The translations under genes were made by a program, and so were the position numbers. DNA of 64,000 bases, taken from assembly GCA_021845645.1 (NCBI GenBank), contig JAJZVM010000013.1, positions 1 through 64,000 on the forward strand, given 5' to 3'. This document shows, one piece after another, positions 1-9,432 of this stretch. Positions within the stretch are counted from its first letter, which is position 1. The number at the start of each line of letters is the position of its first letter. The notes beneath the pieces were generated by a model. It saw nothing but the letters and a program-made list of their open reading frames with translations, searched no databases and had not been told where the DNA came from. Origin of the DNA: Bacillota bacterium. Its GTDB lineage: Bacteria; Bacillota_E; JAJZYS01; JAJYTV01.

Positions 1-121
1 TCACACCCAGCGCCGCCGCCTTATCGCGCCGTCTGCTTTCTAACGGAACCCAGCTAATAGCCTCAGCACATCATCACGCGAGCCTCGCAGCGAAGACGAA
101 CCAACAAAATCCGTTGAGCAG

Positions 122-1648
122 GTGATCAAGCACGTTAAGGTCATCTACTGGCTTGTAGGAGCACTAACCGCGCTAATGCTCTACGCCTATTTCCTGCATT
201 ATTCATGGACTATTCCTATTCAATCCGACTCGGCAAACTACCTTTTGATGAGTCGCGCAATGCTCCGCGGAAATCTCTTCTTACACGGGTGGTACCTAAG
301 TTATGATCCGTTCTGGCTCACAGATCTCCCTATTTACGCCATAGGAATCTTAGTCAGAGGCATGACTCCAGCATTGCTGCACGATGTTCCTGCACTACTT
401 TGGACTATAGCGGTCCTTATTGCATTTGAGCTGATGTGCCCCGGAACTAATCCACGTCGTCGTTGGCCGATTCTGGCACTTTCATTGTTAGCCCTCATCG
501 CCATCCCTTCATTCTTTGCCAGCTTCGCACTAGAGGGTCCTGTGCATATTGGAACCCTTGATGTCGTTCTTGGGTCGCTTCTTTTGATGGAATACCGCAA
601 TCAAATTGACGTGCGGCTCTACTGGAGTGGTTCCATAACGCTATTTGCCATAGCCATCTTGAGTGATCCATTCGCAATCTGGATGTACTACTTACCTCTC
701 GCACTCTACTCGGTTGTCACGGCTTTACGCTCGTCACCCCACAGCCTTTGGGGTGGTACAACGCCTTTTGTTGCGACAACTGTCGCCCTCATTGCCGCCG
801 ATGGCCTCAAGGCAGGCATAGGTATGCTGGGCGGACTCCACACTGCAGTCTTGCCTGCACAGTTTGTGGCGTACGATCACTTAGGAGCAAATTTATCGCT
901 CCTTGTCCAAGGCTTGCTCGCTCTTTATGGTGCGAATTTCTTTGGTCAGGCAGTCAACCCTCTAAGTGCCGCGAGTCTCGTCAGGCTTGGCTTCGCCATC
1001 CTTTCACTGTCGGTAGTCGTTCGCGTTGTGTACCGATGGGCGAGATATGGTCAGGAAGACGGAGCAAGGGTAGTGGCGTCCCTTGCCGCCATCCTGCTTG
1101 TTCTGGAGTACTGTTTTAGCACGACGCCGGTCGACATGGGCACATCACGTTACCTGCTTCCTGTCATTGTCTTTGCGATAATCGTCACGGCGCGAACCAT
1201 TGTCCATCCTACCTCGGGCCACGCGAGGTGGCTTCTTCCGGTGCTAGGTGTGGTCGTCGCGTATTCTCTGCTGATGCCAGCCGTGGCAGGTGTTGCTGTA
1301 CCAGAACCAGTTGCGCCGCCGCAATTCCTTGCGGCTTGGCTCTCAAAACATGGTCTCACTGATGGCTATGGTTCCTACTGGGATGCCTCCGTGATAACCG
1401 TCTACTCGTCCAACCACGTACGTGTACGCGCGGTCGTCTCTAATGGAACGCGTCTTGTGCCATTTTTCTGGATGGCGAACCCAAGCTGGTATACAGGTAC
1501 TAAGGCTCGTTTTCTCGTGTTTGACGATAGCGATTGGGGTGGTGTTAATATATCTTCGGCTATTGCCACATGGGGAAGACCGGCAACCGTTTCCCTCGTG
1601 GGACCTTACACAGTGGCAATCTGGAATCATGCTTTATCCGCCAATTGA
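122..1648 (+). CDS. Polytopic membrane protein, GT-C-like, of the glycan locus
   Basis: A 508-residue protein with roughly ten hydrophobic segments between residues 8 and 390 and a soluble C-terminal part of about 110 residues. An acidic pair sits after the first membrane segment (QSDSANY, about residues 34-40), a layout reminiscent of GT-C lipid-linked glycosyltransferases, but I recognise no specific family. The start is GTG at 122 with only a weak ribosome binding site, so it is uncertain. The gene is on the plus strand ahead of the nucleotide-sugar genes, separated from gmd by about 200 bases. Its base composition is clearly more A+T-rich than the second half of the window. It could be a membrane glycosyltransferase or another glycan-assembly membrane protein. 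Confidence 0.6.
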   Translation: MIKHVKVIYWLVGALTALMLYAYFLHYSWTIPIQSDSANYLLMSRAMLRGNLFLHGWYLSYDPFWLTDLPIYAIGILVRGMTPALLHDVPALLWTIAVLIAFELMCPGTNPRRRWPILALSLLALIAIPSFFASFALEGPVHIGTLDVVLGSLLLMEYRNQIDVRLYWSGSITLFAIAILSDPFAIWMYYLPLALYSVVTALRSSPHSLWGGTTPFVATTVALIAADGLKAGIGMLGGLHTAVLPAQFVAYDHLGANLSLLVQGLLALYGANFFGQAVNPLSAASLVRLGFAILSLSVVVRVVYRWARYGQEDGARVVASLAAILLVLEYCFSTTPVDMGTSRYLLPVIVFAIIVTARTIVHPTSGHARWLLPVLGVVVAYSLLMPAVAGVAVPEPVAPPQFLAAWLSKHGLTDGYGSYWDASVITVYSSNHVRVRAVVSNGTRLVPFFWMANPSWYTGTKARFLVFDDSDWGGVNISSAIATWGRPATVSLVGPYTVAIWNHALSAN

Positions 1649-1838
1649 TGGCCCGCTGCCTGCCCGTGGTACCGAGCCACCACCTTGCAAGGCACACTCA
1701 CAATGCTGGCCAGGCTGCTACCAGAGGGCCTTGGGCACAGTTGTGGGGTCTGTGCAGCTGTCAGATTCGTGGCGAGAGCAGCGTTTTGTGCAGGATGTCC
1801 AACGCGAACGTAGAACGGTAAATGCAGAAGAATGCGGT
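1649..1838. other. Intergenic stretch, nothing recognised
   Basis: About 190 bases between the membrane protein and gmd. I see no convincing gene, RNA or strong hairpin; a promoter for the downstream gmd group could lie here but no clear -35/-10 pair stands out. Confidence 0.4.
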
Positions 1839-1852
1839 TCTAAGGAGAAGTT

Positions 1853-2827
1853 ATGCCCACAGCCTTGATTACTGGTGTCACCGGTCAGGACGGATCCTAC
1901 TTGGCTGAGTTTCTGCTGTCCAAAGGCTACGAGGTCTGGGGACTCATACGCAAACTCAGCTACCCGAATCACGCTCGAGTAGAACATCTAGTTGATAGAA
2001 TCAAGCTGATTACGGGAGACCTTACTGATCAGTCCTCGCTGACAACAGTGATGGCCCAGGTCCAGCCCGATGAGGTGTACAACCTAGCAGCGCAATCTTT
2101 CGTTCCTGAGTCGTGGACGCAGCCGCTGTTGACATCAGAGGTTACGGGGTTAGGTGTCGCCCGACTTCTGGAGGCAGTTAGGTATGTGTGTCCGAACGCA
2201 CGCTTCTATCAGGCGTCCACCAGCGAGATGTTCGGAATCTCTTCTCCACCTCAAAGCGAGTTCACCCCGTTCCATCCACGTAGTCCATATGGGGTGTCAA
2301 AGGTGTACGCGCACTCTATTACAGTCAATTATCGAGAGAGCTATGGGCTGTTTACTTGTTCTGGAGTACTGTTTAACCATGAATCTCCGCGCCGCGGAGT
2401 CGAGTTTCTGACCCGCAAGGTGAGTCGGGCCGTAGCGGAAATTGTTCACGGCTCGCGCAACAAGTTGCGTCTAGGAAACTTAGATGCGCGACGAGATTGG
2501 GGCTATGCGCCTGAGTATGTGGAAGCCATGTGGGCCATGCTTCAGCAGGATACCGCTGCGGACTACGTTATAGCTACAGGCGTCGCACACTCGGTGAGAG
2601 AGTGGGTAACGGAGGCATTCGCTGCTGCAAATCTTGACTGGCGCGACTATGTTGACGTGGACCCCGCTCTCTTCCGCCCAGCTGAAGTACCTCACCTATG
2701 TGGCGATCCCACTAAGGCACGAAACATCCTCGGATGGAGTCCGCGCACGTCAATGCAGGAGCTCGTAAGGATCATGGTGGAACACGATATTGCCGACCTC
2801 AGAAATGAGATGCGGGACCGCGCATGA
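1853..2827 (+). CDS. gmd: GDP-mannose 4,6-dehydratase
   Basis: Converts GDP-D-mannose to GDP-4-dehydro-6-deoxy-D-mannose in the cytoplasm, the first step to GDP-D-rhamnose, GDP-L-fucose and related sugars. The 324-residue protein is an extended short-chain dehydrogenase: the NADP-binding [10 protein letters not shown] motif is at residues 8-17, STSEMFG at 122-128 and the catalytic Tyr146/Lys150 pair in SPYGVSK, followed by NHESPRRG near 175-182, which is typical of GMD. The start ATG follows AAGGAG at a normal distance. It overlaps the next reductase gene by 4 bases (ATGA), indicating a translationally coupled pair. The family assignment is firm. Confidence 0.95.
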   Translation: MPTALITGVTGQDGSYLAEFLLSKGYEVWGLIRKLSYPNHARVEHLVDRIKLITGDLTDQSSLTTVMAQVQPDEVYNLAAQSFVPESWTQPLLTSEVTGLGVARLLEAVRYVCPNARFYQASTSEMFGISSPPQSEFTPFHPRSPYGVSKVYAHSITVNYRESYGLFTCSGVLFNHESPRRGVEFLTRKVSRAVAEIVHGSRNKLRLGNLDARRDWGYAPEYVEAMWAMLQQDTAADYVIATGVAHSVREWVTEAFAAANLDWRDYVDVDPALFRPAEVPHLCGDPTKARNILGWSPRTSMQELVRIMVEHDIADLRNEMRDRA

Positions 2828-3744
2828 GAGTGCTCGTAACCGGTGCAGCGGGGTTCGTGGGAAGGCACCTGTGTAGGTCATTGCTTGATCGCGGGCATGA
2901 AGTGTGGGGTATAGGCAAGGAACCCGCGGCAGATTTGGCAGAGTCCATGCACTATCACGCTGGAGATCTAGCAGCAGACCCAGCTTTGGTTTCATTTGTG
3001 GCCCAATGCAATCCTGAGAGTATCGTGCATCTTGCGGGTCTATCCTCCATCAGCGATAGCTGGCGCCACCCTCTTGATATGCTCGAGTCAAGCGTGTCTG
3101 CTACGCTTTCACTAGTTCTGGCGTTGCGCAGGGCCGCAGTGTTACCACGGCGCATCGTCAACGTCGGGAGTGCAGACGAGTATGCTCCCACTCCCAACGT
3201 ACTCGACGAGTCATCCCTCATCTCGCCGACGAGCCCGTATGGGTGGGGCAAAGTGGCGCAGTGGCGGATCCTGACGCTCATGTGCCGCGAAGCTTCCATC
3301 CCCTTGGTGCATTTCCGGCCGTTCAACCACGTGGGGAGCGGCCAGTCACGAAGTTTTGTCATAAGCAACTGGGTCGCCCAATTGCGTGATACTCAATATC
3401 ACGGTCCTGCAGTCCTCCGCGTCGGTCGCCTCGACACTGTTCGTGACTTCTGCGACGTTCGTGATATCGTCCGCGCCTACGTTCTGGCCGTGGAGGGTAT
3501 CGTCCCTGCTGGGGTCTACAACCTCTGTTCCGGCATGGGTAGGACACTTCGTAGCGTCTTGGACGATCTGCTGGCAGTTTCCGGCGTATCCGTGCAGGTA
3601 GAAGTTGAGCCAAGCCAAGTTCGAGAGACGGATGCCCCTACCCGTTTAGGCTCCTATGCCGCAATACGTGCCGCCGCAAACTGGGAGCCACTGATTCCAT
3701 GGCACGAGACGCTTCGCGATTTGTGGTTGTCCACAACCAAGTAG
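2824..3744 (+). CDS. rmd: NAD(P)-dependent reductase, GDP-4-dehydro-6-deoxy-mannose reductase-like (Rmd)
   Basis: A 306-residue extended SDR protein with TGAAGFVG at residues 6-13 and catalytic Tyr139/Lys143 in SPYGWGK. Coupling to gmd by an ATGA overlap suggests it reduces the GMD product, most likely giving GDP-D-rhamnose (6-deoxy-D-mannose). In Aneurinibacillus the same Gmd-Rmd pair supplies D-rhamnose for the S-layer glycan. The fucose-type epimerase/reductase (WcaG) is the main alternative, and an epimerase function cannot be excluded from sequence alone. The downstream methyltransferase gene begins 27 bases later with its own ribosome binding site. Confidence 0.82.
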   Translation: MRVLVTGAAGFVGRHLCRSLLDRGHEVWGIGKEPAADLAESMHYHAGDLAADPALVSFVAQCNPESIVHLAGLSSISDSWRHPLDMLESSVSATLSLVLALRRAAVLPRRIVNVGSADEYAPTPNVLDESSLISPTSPYGWGKVAQWRILTLMCREASIPLVHFRPFNHVGSGQSRSFVISNWVAQLRDTQYHGPAVLRVGRLDTVRDFCDVRDIVRAYVLAVEGIVPAGVYNLCSGMGRTLRSVLDDLLAVSGVSVQVEVEPSQVRETDAPTRLGSYAAIRAAANWEPLIPWHETLRDLWLSTTK

Positions 3745-3771
3745 CCCACGTTAAGTAAAGGAGTCCTGACC

Positions 3772-5004
3772 GTGTCGTACACCTCCATTGAAGCCTGCAG
3801 AGTCTGTGGGCAAACTGACTTGGTGCCAGTTCTCCGCCTTGGGACATGCGCACTGACCGGAGTCTTCCCACAGGCCCCAACAGAGGAGGTCCTCCGTGGT
3901 CCTTTGGAACTTGTATGGTGCACGAGTTGTGGCCTACTTCAACTCGCTCATACCTACCCAACCAGTGCCCTCTACGGCGAGAATTATGGCTATCGCTCCG
4001 GCTTGAACGCATCTATGGTTGAGCACCTGGTGTCCAAGGCCCACCTTCTTGAACGCCAGGCCAACCTCGATGGCAACGATATTGTTCTCGACATCGGCAG
4101 CAACGATGGTACTACACTGAACGCTTATGAGACACAGGGTCTTGTGCGCGTTGGAATGGACCCTACTGGCGCTAAATTTTCCCAGTACTATGCGCCATCC
4201 GTAACCCTTCTACCTGAGTATTTCTCAGCAGCGTCATATTGGCGAGCCCTTGACCGACCTGCCCGCTTGGTGACGTCCCTTGCCATGTTCTACGACCTCG
4301 ATGATCCTGTGGACTTTGCTCGACAGGTTGCTTCAATAATGGCGGATGACGGCATGTGGCATCTCGAACAGTCTTATATGCCCGCAATGCTCCGCTCCAC
4401 GTCGTACGACACCGTTTGTCATGAGCACCTTGAGTACTACTCACTGTCCGTACTGGACACTATCTTGCATCAAGCAGATCTAAGTATAGCTGACGTGCGT
4501 ATGAATTCAGTTAACGGCGGAAGTATTGCAATCACTGCAGTGAAGAAGATGCGTTACGAGGGTTCGAATGGTGGTCTGGTTCAGTGGCTACTAGAGCAGG
4601 AAGTTAGCGAGGGCTTTAGGTCTCTTCAGGCCTTTCGACAGTTTGAACAACGCACCATGCAACACCGAAATCAACTTCGGCACTTACTCCGACGATTGCA
4701 GCAGGACGGAAAGCTTGTGCTGGGATACGGTGCTTCTACGAAGGGCAATGTGCTTCTACAATATTGCGGTATTGGTCCCGAAGACCTTCCTGCAATAGCA
4801 GAGGTGAACGCTGATAAATTTGGCAGAGTCACTCCTGGCACTCATATTCCCATCATTTCGGAGGACGAGGCTCGCTTAATGATGCCGGACTATTATTTGG
4901 TGCTACCCTGGCACTTCCGCGATGGCATACTGCGTCGAGAGCGCGACTACAGGTTGCGTGGTGGCAGATTTATCTTTCCGTTACCAACAATTGAAATTGT
5001 ATAA
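3772..5004 (+). CDS. SAM-dependent C-methyltransferase, zinc-binding N-terminus (sugar C-methyltransferase family)
   Basis: 410 residues. The N-terminal zinc-binding module carries two Cys pairs (C9/C12 and C50/C53), followed by a Rossmann SAM-binding motif VLDIGSNDGTTL at about residues 105-116 and a C-terminal domain with LGYGASTKGN. This three-part order is that of the Methyltransf_13/12/14 family, which includes NDP-hexose C-methyltransferases of the TylC3/NovU type, so it probably methylates a nucleotide-activated keto-deoxy-sugar carbon. The start is GTG at 3772 behind AAAGGAGT. It lies in the gmd-rmd group, and the 4-keto product of GMD is a plausible substrate (inference). Confidence 0.83.
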   Translation: MSYTSIEACRVCGQTDLVPVLRLGTCALTGVFPQAPTEEVLRGPLELVWCTSCGLLQLAHTYPTSALYGENYGYRSGLNASMVEHLVSKAHLLERQANLDGNDIVLDIGSNDGTTLNAYETQGLVRVGMDPTGAKFSQYYAPSVTLLPEYFSAASYWRALDRPARLVTSLAMFYDLDDPVDFARQVASIMADDGMWHLEQSYMPAMLRSTSYDTVCHEHLEYYSLSVLDTILHQADLSIADVRMNSVNGGSIAITAVKKMRYEGSNGGLVQWLLEQEVSEGFRSLQAFRQFEQRTMQHRNQLRHLLRRLQQDGKLVLGYGASTKGNVLLQYCGIGPEDLPAIAEVNADKFGRVTPGTHIPIISEDEARLMMPDYYLVLPWHFRDGILRRERDYRLRGGRFIFPLPTIEIV

Positions 5005-5019
5005 GATGAGGAGAATATC

Positions 5020-6375
5020 TTGAAATTTGTTACTTATGCACAGAACTTCGAGGACGTCGTCCTGTTCCGTGCGCTGAGGGACGTGATCGACGGTTTCTAC
5101 ATCGACGTTGGTGCAATGGACCCCGAAGTCGCCAGTGTCACGAAGGCGTTCTACGATCGTGGGTGGCGTGGCATCAACATTGAGCCAATCCCACGCTGGT
5201 ACCAGCGATTAGTCGAGCAACGTCCACGTGACATCAACTGCAATGTGGCTTGTGGTGCAGACGAGAACTCGCGTATCCTCCTGTATGATGTTCCCGGAAC
5301 TGGGTCCGCAACTGCTGATGCGGTGCGGGCTGTCGGGTATCGTGCGAGAGGCGAGACCTTTTCAGAGCAGGTGGTGCCCAGTACCCGCTTGGATGCGTTG
5401 CTTCGAACCCTTGGCCACCCTTCCGAGATCCACTTTCTGAAGATCGATGTAGAAGGTTCAGAGCGTGAGGTTCTGCAAGGCATGGACTTCACGCAAGTCC
5501 GGCCCTGGATCGTGTTGATTGAGAGCACGCTCCCGTGGTCGCATGTAGAAGTTCACGAGCAGTGGGAGAACCTTCTCCTCACCCGCGGCTACTCGTTCGT
5601 GTACTTCGATGGCATAAACCGTTTTTATGTCTCAGAGGATCACCTGGACTTGTCGCCCCGTATAGCACTACCGCCCAACATATTGGATGACTTCATTCCA
5701 ATCTCAGAAGTGCGGGTTGTTGAGTCCCTTGCCAAGGTGAATGCCGAAGTAGATCGTGCGCAGAGGGAGCGTCTCTCTATGGTACGGTCGTTCAGAGAAT
5801 CCCAGCAGCGCTTCGAGGAGATGCTAGACGACCTGCTAGCACGGACGAGTGCCCTAGAGAGTACTTTGGCGGCAGTCGAGCACGACAGGGTCATTGAAAC
5901 GGCGGTGCTGAGCCTTTTACGTCCTTGGCAGGATGTAGCGGGAGTCGCGCTTACGCTGCATGTGTCTTCCCTTGAAGCACAGTTGGCGGACTCGAGGGAC
6001 GCTCAAACTCGCCTGAGCGAACGTCTCCAAGGCTTAGAGGACCTCCTCGTACGCGAGAGGTCATCCATGCAAGAAGCACAGGCACGTTTTGAGACAATTG
6101 TCCGCAGCACATCATGGCGTGCCACAGCTCCGATGCGGTCAGCAGCTGATCTTATGAAACATCTCAGAGGAAAAATCCTAAGAAACATAATGAGCTTCGT
6201 CGCCAGTCACGCCGTAATCCGAAGGCTTGCGGGTCGTTTATTGCGATCCAAGCCGGCTCTGTACTCCAAGGCTCAACGACTTATAGCTGCCCCACCTCCT
6301 CCACCTACGTCCCACGCAACCGGCACAGGCTTAGGTCGCGCCACCAACTCAGTATTGGAGAAGCTCAGGCGATAG
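5020..6375 (+). CDS. FkbM-type methyltransferase with C-terminal coiled coil
   Basis: 451 residues. Residues 1-210 are an FkbM-family SAM methyltransferase (FYIDVGAMDP near 26-35, FLKIDVEGSE near 138-147). Residues about 225-375 are rich in Glu, Arg, Gln and Leu with heptad-like spacing, predicted as coiled coil. A STSWRATAPMR motif, often found at the ends of glycan enzymes, precedes a basic, hydrophobic tail. The start is TTG at 5020 after GAGGAG. FkbM enzymes usually O-methylate sugars, so this may cap the glycan. The methyltransferase-plus-coiled-coil layout resembles WbdD, the chain-length ruler of E. coli O9a, although WbdD also has a kinase domain that is absent here. Confidence 0.8.
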   Translation: MKFVTYAQNFEDVVLFRALRDVIDGFYIDVGAMDPEVASVTKAFYDRGWRGINIEPIPRWYQRLVEQRPRDINCNVACGADENSRILLYDVPGTGSATADAVRAVGYRARGETFSEQVVPSTRLDALLRTLGHPSEIHFLKIDVEGSEREVLQGMDFTQVRPWIVLIESTLPWSHVEVHEQWENLLLTRGYSFVYFDGINRFYVSEDHLDLSPRIALPPNILDDFIPISEVRVVESLAKVNAEVDRAQRERLSMVRSFRESQQRFEEMLDDLLARTSALESTLAAVEHDRVIETAVLSLLRPWQDVAGVALTLHVSSLEAQLADSRDAQTRLSERLQGLEDLLVRERSSMQEAQARFETIVRSTSWRATAPMRSAADLMKHLRGKILRNIMSFVASHAVIRRLAGRLLRSKPALYSKAQRLIAAPPPPPTSHATGTGLGRATNSVLEKLRR

Positions 6376-6387
6376 GAGGCGTGGGCA

Positions 6388-9300
6388 CTGCGCATAGTTA
6401 TCGATCTGCAGGCGTGTCAGACGGGAAGCATGAAACGTGGCGTTGGTCGCTATTCCATGGCGTTGACCCAAGCGCTCCTTAGGAATCGTGGCGAACACGA
6501 CATCTTTGTACTCCTGTCAACTCTCCGTCCAGAAACTGTCCCGCCCATCCGTCACGCGTTAGCCGGGGCCATCGACATGCAGCGGATCGTCACCTGGACC
6601 GCGCCATCTCCAGTTGCGTGGTTGACACCTCTGACCCACTGGCGCAGAAGCCTCGGTGAGATCCTCCGAGCTCAAGCCATTGCCAGTCTGCGTCCCGACG
6701 TCGTGCTGATTTCGCATGGGTTCGAAGGGCTCACGGAGGAGGCGCTAACCGGGCCGATCGCGCCTAACGAGCGTCTATACACGGCATCCGTGCTATACGA
6801 CCTCATCCCTCTCCTAAACCGCGATACGTATCTTCAGGATCCAAGAGTGGAAGCTTGGTATCTGTCGCGACTGCAAGGGGTACTGAGCGCCGATCTTCTT
6901 CTCGCTATTTCTAATGCCACAGTCACCGAGGCCGCGTTACGACTCGGCCATCGCAACATGGTGAACATATCTGCGGCAGTGGACACCATGTTCAACTCCA
7001 ACGTGATTGAGGGCGGCGCAGCAAGAGATGTCAGGCGCCGTTACGGTATCACTGATCGTTTCATCCTGTACACGGGCGGTATCGACCCCAGAAAGAACAT
7101 AGACAACTTGATAAGATCCATTAAGTATCTCCCCCTCGAGCTACGAGACACGACGCAATTGGTCATCGTTTGCGCAGTTGAGGACACGGAGCGTACTCGT
7201 CTTCAACGCCTCGCTGAGGGGATGGGAATCAAAGACGGCAATTTCCTCCTGCCGGGCTTTGTCCCAGACAGCGATCTCGTAGCCCTGTACAACATGTGTT
7301 CTCTATTCGTCTTTCCTTCATGGCACGAAGGCTTTGGGATGCCGATCTTGGAAGCTATGTCATGCGGAGCAGCTGTCATAGCTGCGGACATACCCAGTTC
7401 ACGGGAGATTATTGACCTGTCACAAGCCCTCTTTGATCCAAATGATCCATTTTCCATTGCACAAAAGATAACTGAAGTCCTCACGGACGAGCGTTTTCGA
7501 CTTGATCTCCAACAGCATGCACTGACCCGCTCCCACTGTTTTTCCTGGGATAGAACGGCTTTGCTTGCTCTTGGGGCAATGACGGACTTATACGCACAGA
7601 GAGAAGCACCTTCCGTCCGTCTCTCACATCGCCCCAAGCTGGCATACGTTTCGCCGTTGCCGCCTTTGCGTTCTGGCATTGCTGATTACAGCGCAACACT
7701 ACTTCCGGAACTTGCACGATACTACGATATCGACTTGGTCGTTGACCAAGAGGACATTTCGGATCCCTTTCTTTCGGCCAATTTCCCTGTGAGGCAGTGG
7801 CAATGGTTTGACACCCATGCAAAGGACTACGAGCGGATCGTCTACCAATTCGGTAATTCCGCTTTCCATTCTCACATGTTTGGTCTTGTTCGAAGGCACC
7901 CGGGCGTCGTTGTATTGCACGACATGGGACTCGGAGGCATTCTCTCGCACTTAGAATTGTCTGGCGAGCAACCTGGCGTCTGGACAAACGCTCTGTTCAA
8001 GTCACACGGATACTCAGCCGTCCAGCGACGTTTCCAGCCTGGCATCGACCTTCGCGAGGTTATCTGGGAATTCCCGGCGAATCTCCCGGTGCTTGAGGCC
8101 GCGTCTGGCGTAGTCGTTCATTCAAGATACAATTTGGCCCATATTCAGGAAGACTTCGGCGATCATGATCTTGCCGAGTTTATTCCGCTGCTATCCGGAC
8201 CGGCGCAGTTGCGAGACAAGGCCGACGCAAAGCAGCGACTAGGTATTCCAAGGGCTGCGTTTCTCGTATGCAGCTTTGGGCAAGTTGCCGAGGTCAAGCT
8301 CAGTAGGGTCATCATCGAAGCGTGGATGCTTTCGCCCCTTGTAAACGACCCGAACTGCAGACTGGTGTTCGTCGGAGCGAATGACCCAGGGGAGTACGGG
8401 GCGGATCTCGCTCGGTTGTTGCAGCAGCACCCAAACTGTGGAGTGACCCTCGCCGGACGCGTGGAACGGGACACCTACGAGGATTACTTGGATGCTGCAG
8501 ATGTGGCAATCCAGTTGCGTGCTCCTGGTCACGGCGAAAGCCTGTCCGCTGGGTTGTTGGATACGATGTCCCATGGTGCAGCCGCTGTAGTGAACTCCAC
8601 GGGGGCATTGAACGAATTCCCGCTTGACTGCATTGTCACACTGCCTCCTCAACCCACCACGGAGGATATCGCCACTGTCTTGGTTGACCTCGAACACCGT
8701 CCAAGAGCGCGAGAAGAGCTGGGGAGGGCAGCTCACACATATGTGACGGCGGATCGTAATCCGACACGAATTGCAGCGCAGTACATGCAGTTCATAGAGC
8801 GCTCATTCGAGCACAGCGCGCATCGGCAGTTGGAGAGAGCCATTGCTGAGGTGCGCTCACTCGCTGCCGAGAATGCTCCAGGGCATGCAGCGCTGGAGGA
8901 AGCAGCACAGGCTCTGGTAGCCAACAACCGCCCATTCCGCAAGCCCCAGTTGCTGCTCGATGTAAGTGGCATGTCGGCCGACTCGGCAATCTTAGGCGTC
9001 GTACGAGCCCTTCTCACAGAGAACGGGCACAGGCGTGTCGAGGTGGTGAGGCGGCACGATGGTAGTGTCTGGTACGACAGGCCGTATGCATGTTCGCTCT
9101 TAGGATTGCCATCGATGTTTCCAAATGAACCAGTCGACCTACATTGCGACGACGTGTTCTTGGTTGTTCGTGACGAGTTCGCTGGGAAGGAACCGCTGCC
9201 CGACAACCGGGGCTGCAGAACCTACCTGCTTATCGCCGCGCCCTTGATCGCTGGACTCGCTCCTGAAGCTGTCACCACAATGACCGCCGTGTACGCCTAC

Positions 9301-9432
9301 GAATCGAGCATGGGCCGCACCCTGGGCGTCGAGCCATCGGGGGCGACGCTACTGTCGAAGCCTGTACCAGTCGATGACATAGACACGTACACTCTTTTGG
9401 CCAGAGAGCTATTGCGGCTTATGGATGTATAG
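6388..9432 (+). CDS. Tandem-domain GT4 glycosyltransferase, apparent CTG start
   Basis: About 1014 residues with two glycosyltransferase-B modules. The first has the GT4 signature GGIDPRKN and the donor-site motif WHEGFGMPILEA. The second begins near KLAYVSPLPPLRSGIADY and has a weaker donor motif (GHGESLSAGLLDTM). About 170 residues of unassigned sequence follow. The first ATG in frame (6430) would cut off the conserved N-terminal strand. Upstream codons read LRIVIDLQACQTGS, matching the usual MRIVIDLQ start of this family, with CTG at 6388 placed 8 bases after a perfect AGGAGG (6374-6379); a stop lies in frame at 6373. I therefore place the start at CTG. The gene ends tail-to-tail with the next, overlapping 14 bases. 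Confidence 0.85.
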   Translation: MRIVIDLQACQTGSMKRGVGRYSMALTQALLRNRGEHDIFVLLSTLRPETVPPIRHALAGAIDMQRIVTWTAPSPVAWLTPLTHWRRSLGEILRAQAIASLRPDVVLISHGFEGLTEEALTGPIAPNERLYTASVLYDLIPLLNRDTYLQDPRVEAWYLSRLQGVLSADLLLAISNATVTEAALRLGHRNMVNISAAVDTMFNSNVIEGGAARDVRRRYGITDRFILYTGGIDPRKNIDNLIRSIKYLPLELRDTTQLVIVCAVEDTERTRLQRLAEGMGIKDGNFLLPGFVPDSDLVALYNMCSLFVFPSWHEGFGMPILEAMSCGAAVIAADIPSSREIIDLSQALFDPNDPFSIAQKITEVLTDERFRLDLQQHALTRSHCFSWDRTALLALGAMTDLYAQREAPSVRLSHRPKLAYVSPLPPLRSGIADYSATLLPELARYYDIDLVVDQEDISDPFLSANFPVRQWQWFDTHAKDYERIVYQFGNSAFHSHMFGLVRRHPGVVVLHDMGLGGILSHLELSGEQPGVWTNALFKSHGYSAVQRRFQPGIDLREVIWEFPANLPVLEAASGVVVHSRYNLAHIQEDFGDHDLAEFIPLLSGPAQLRDKADAKQRLGIPRAAFLVCSFGQVAEVKLSRVIIEAWMLSPLVNDPNCRLVFVGANDPGEYGADLARLLQQHPNCGVTLAGRVERDTYEDYLDAADVAIQLRAPGHGESLSAGLLDTMSHGAAAVVNSTGALNEFPLDCIVTLPPQPTTEDIATVLVDLEHRPRAREELGRAAHTYVTADRNPTRIAAQYMQFIERSFEHSAHRQLERAIAEVRSLAAENAPGHAALEEAAQALVANNRPFRKPQLLLDVSGMSADSAILGVVRALLTENGHRRVEVVRRHDGSVWYDRPYACSLLGLPSMFPNEPVDLHCDDVFLVVRDEFAGKEPLPDNRGCRTYLLIAAPLIAGLAPEAVTTMTAVYAYESSMGRTLGVEPSGATLLSKPVPVDDIDTYTLLARELLRLMDV

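Noticed and set aside
1..57. Tail of an upstream gene at the left edge
   Set aside because: One frame is open to a TAA at 55-57, but 18 codons are too few to assign and the frame could be open by chance.
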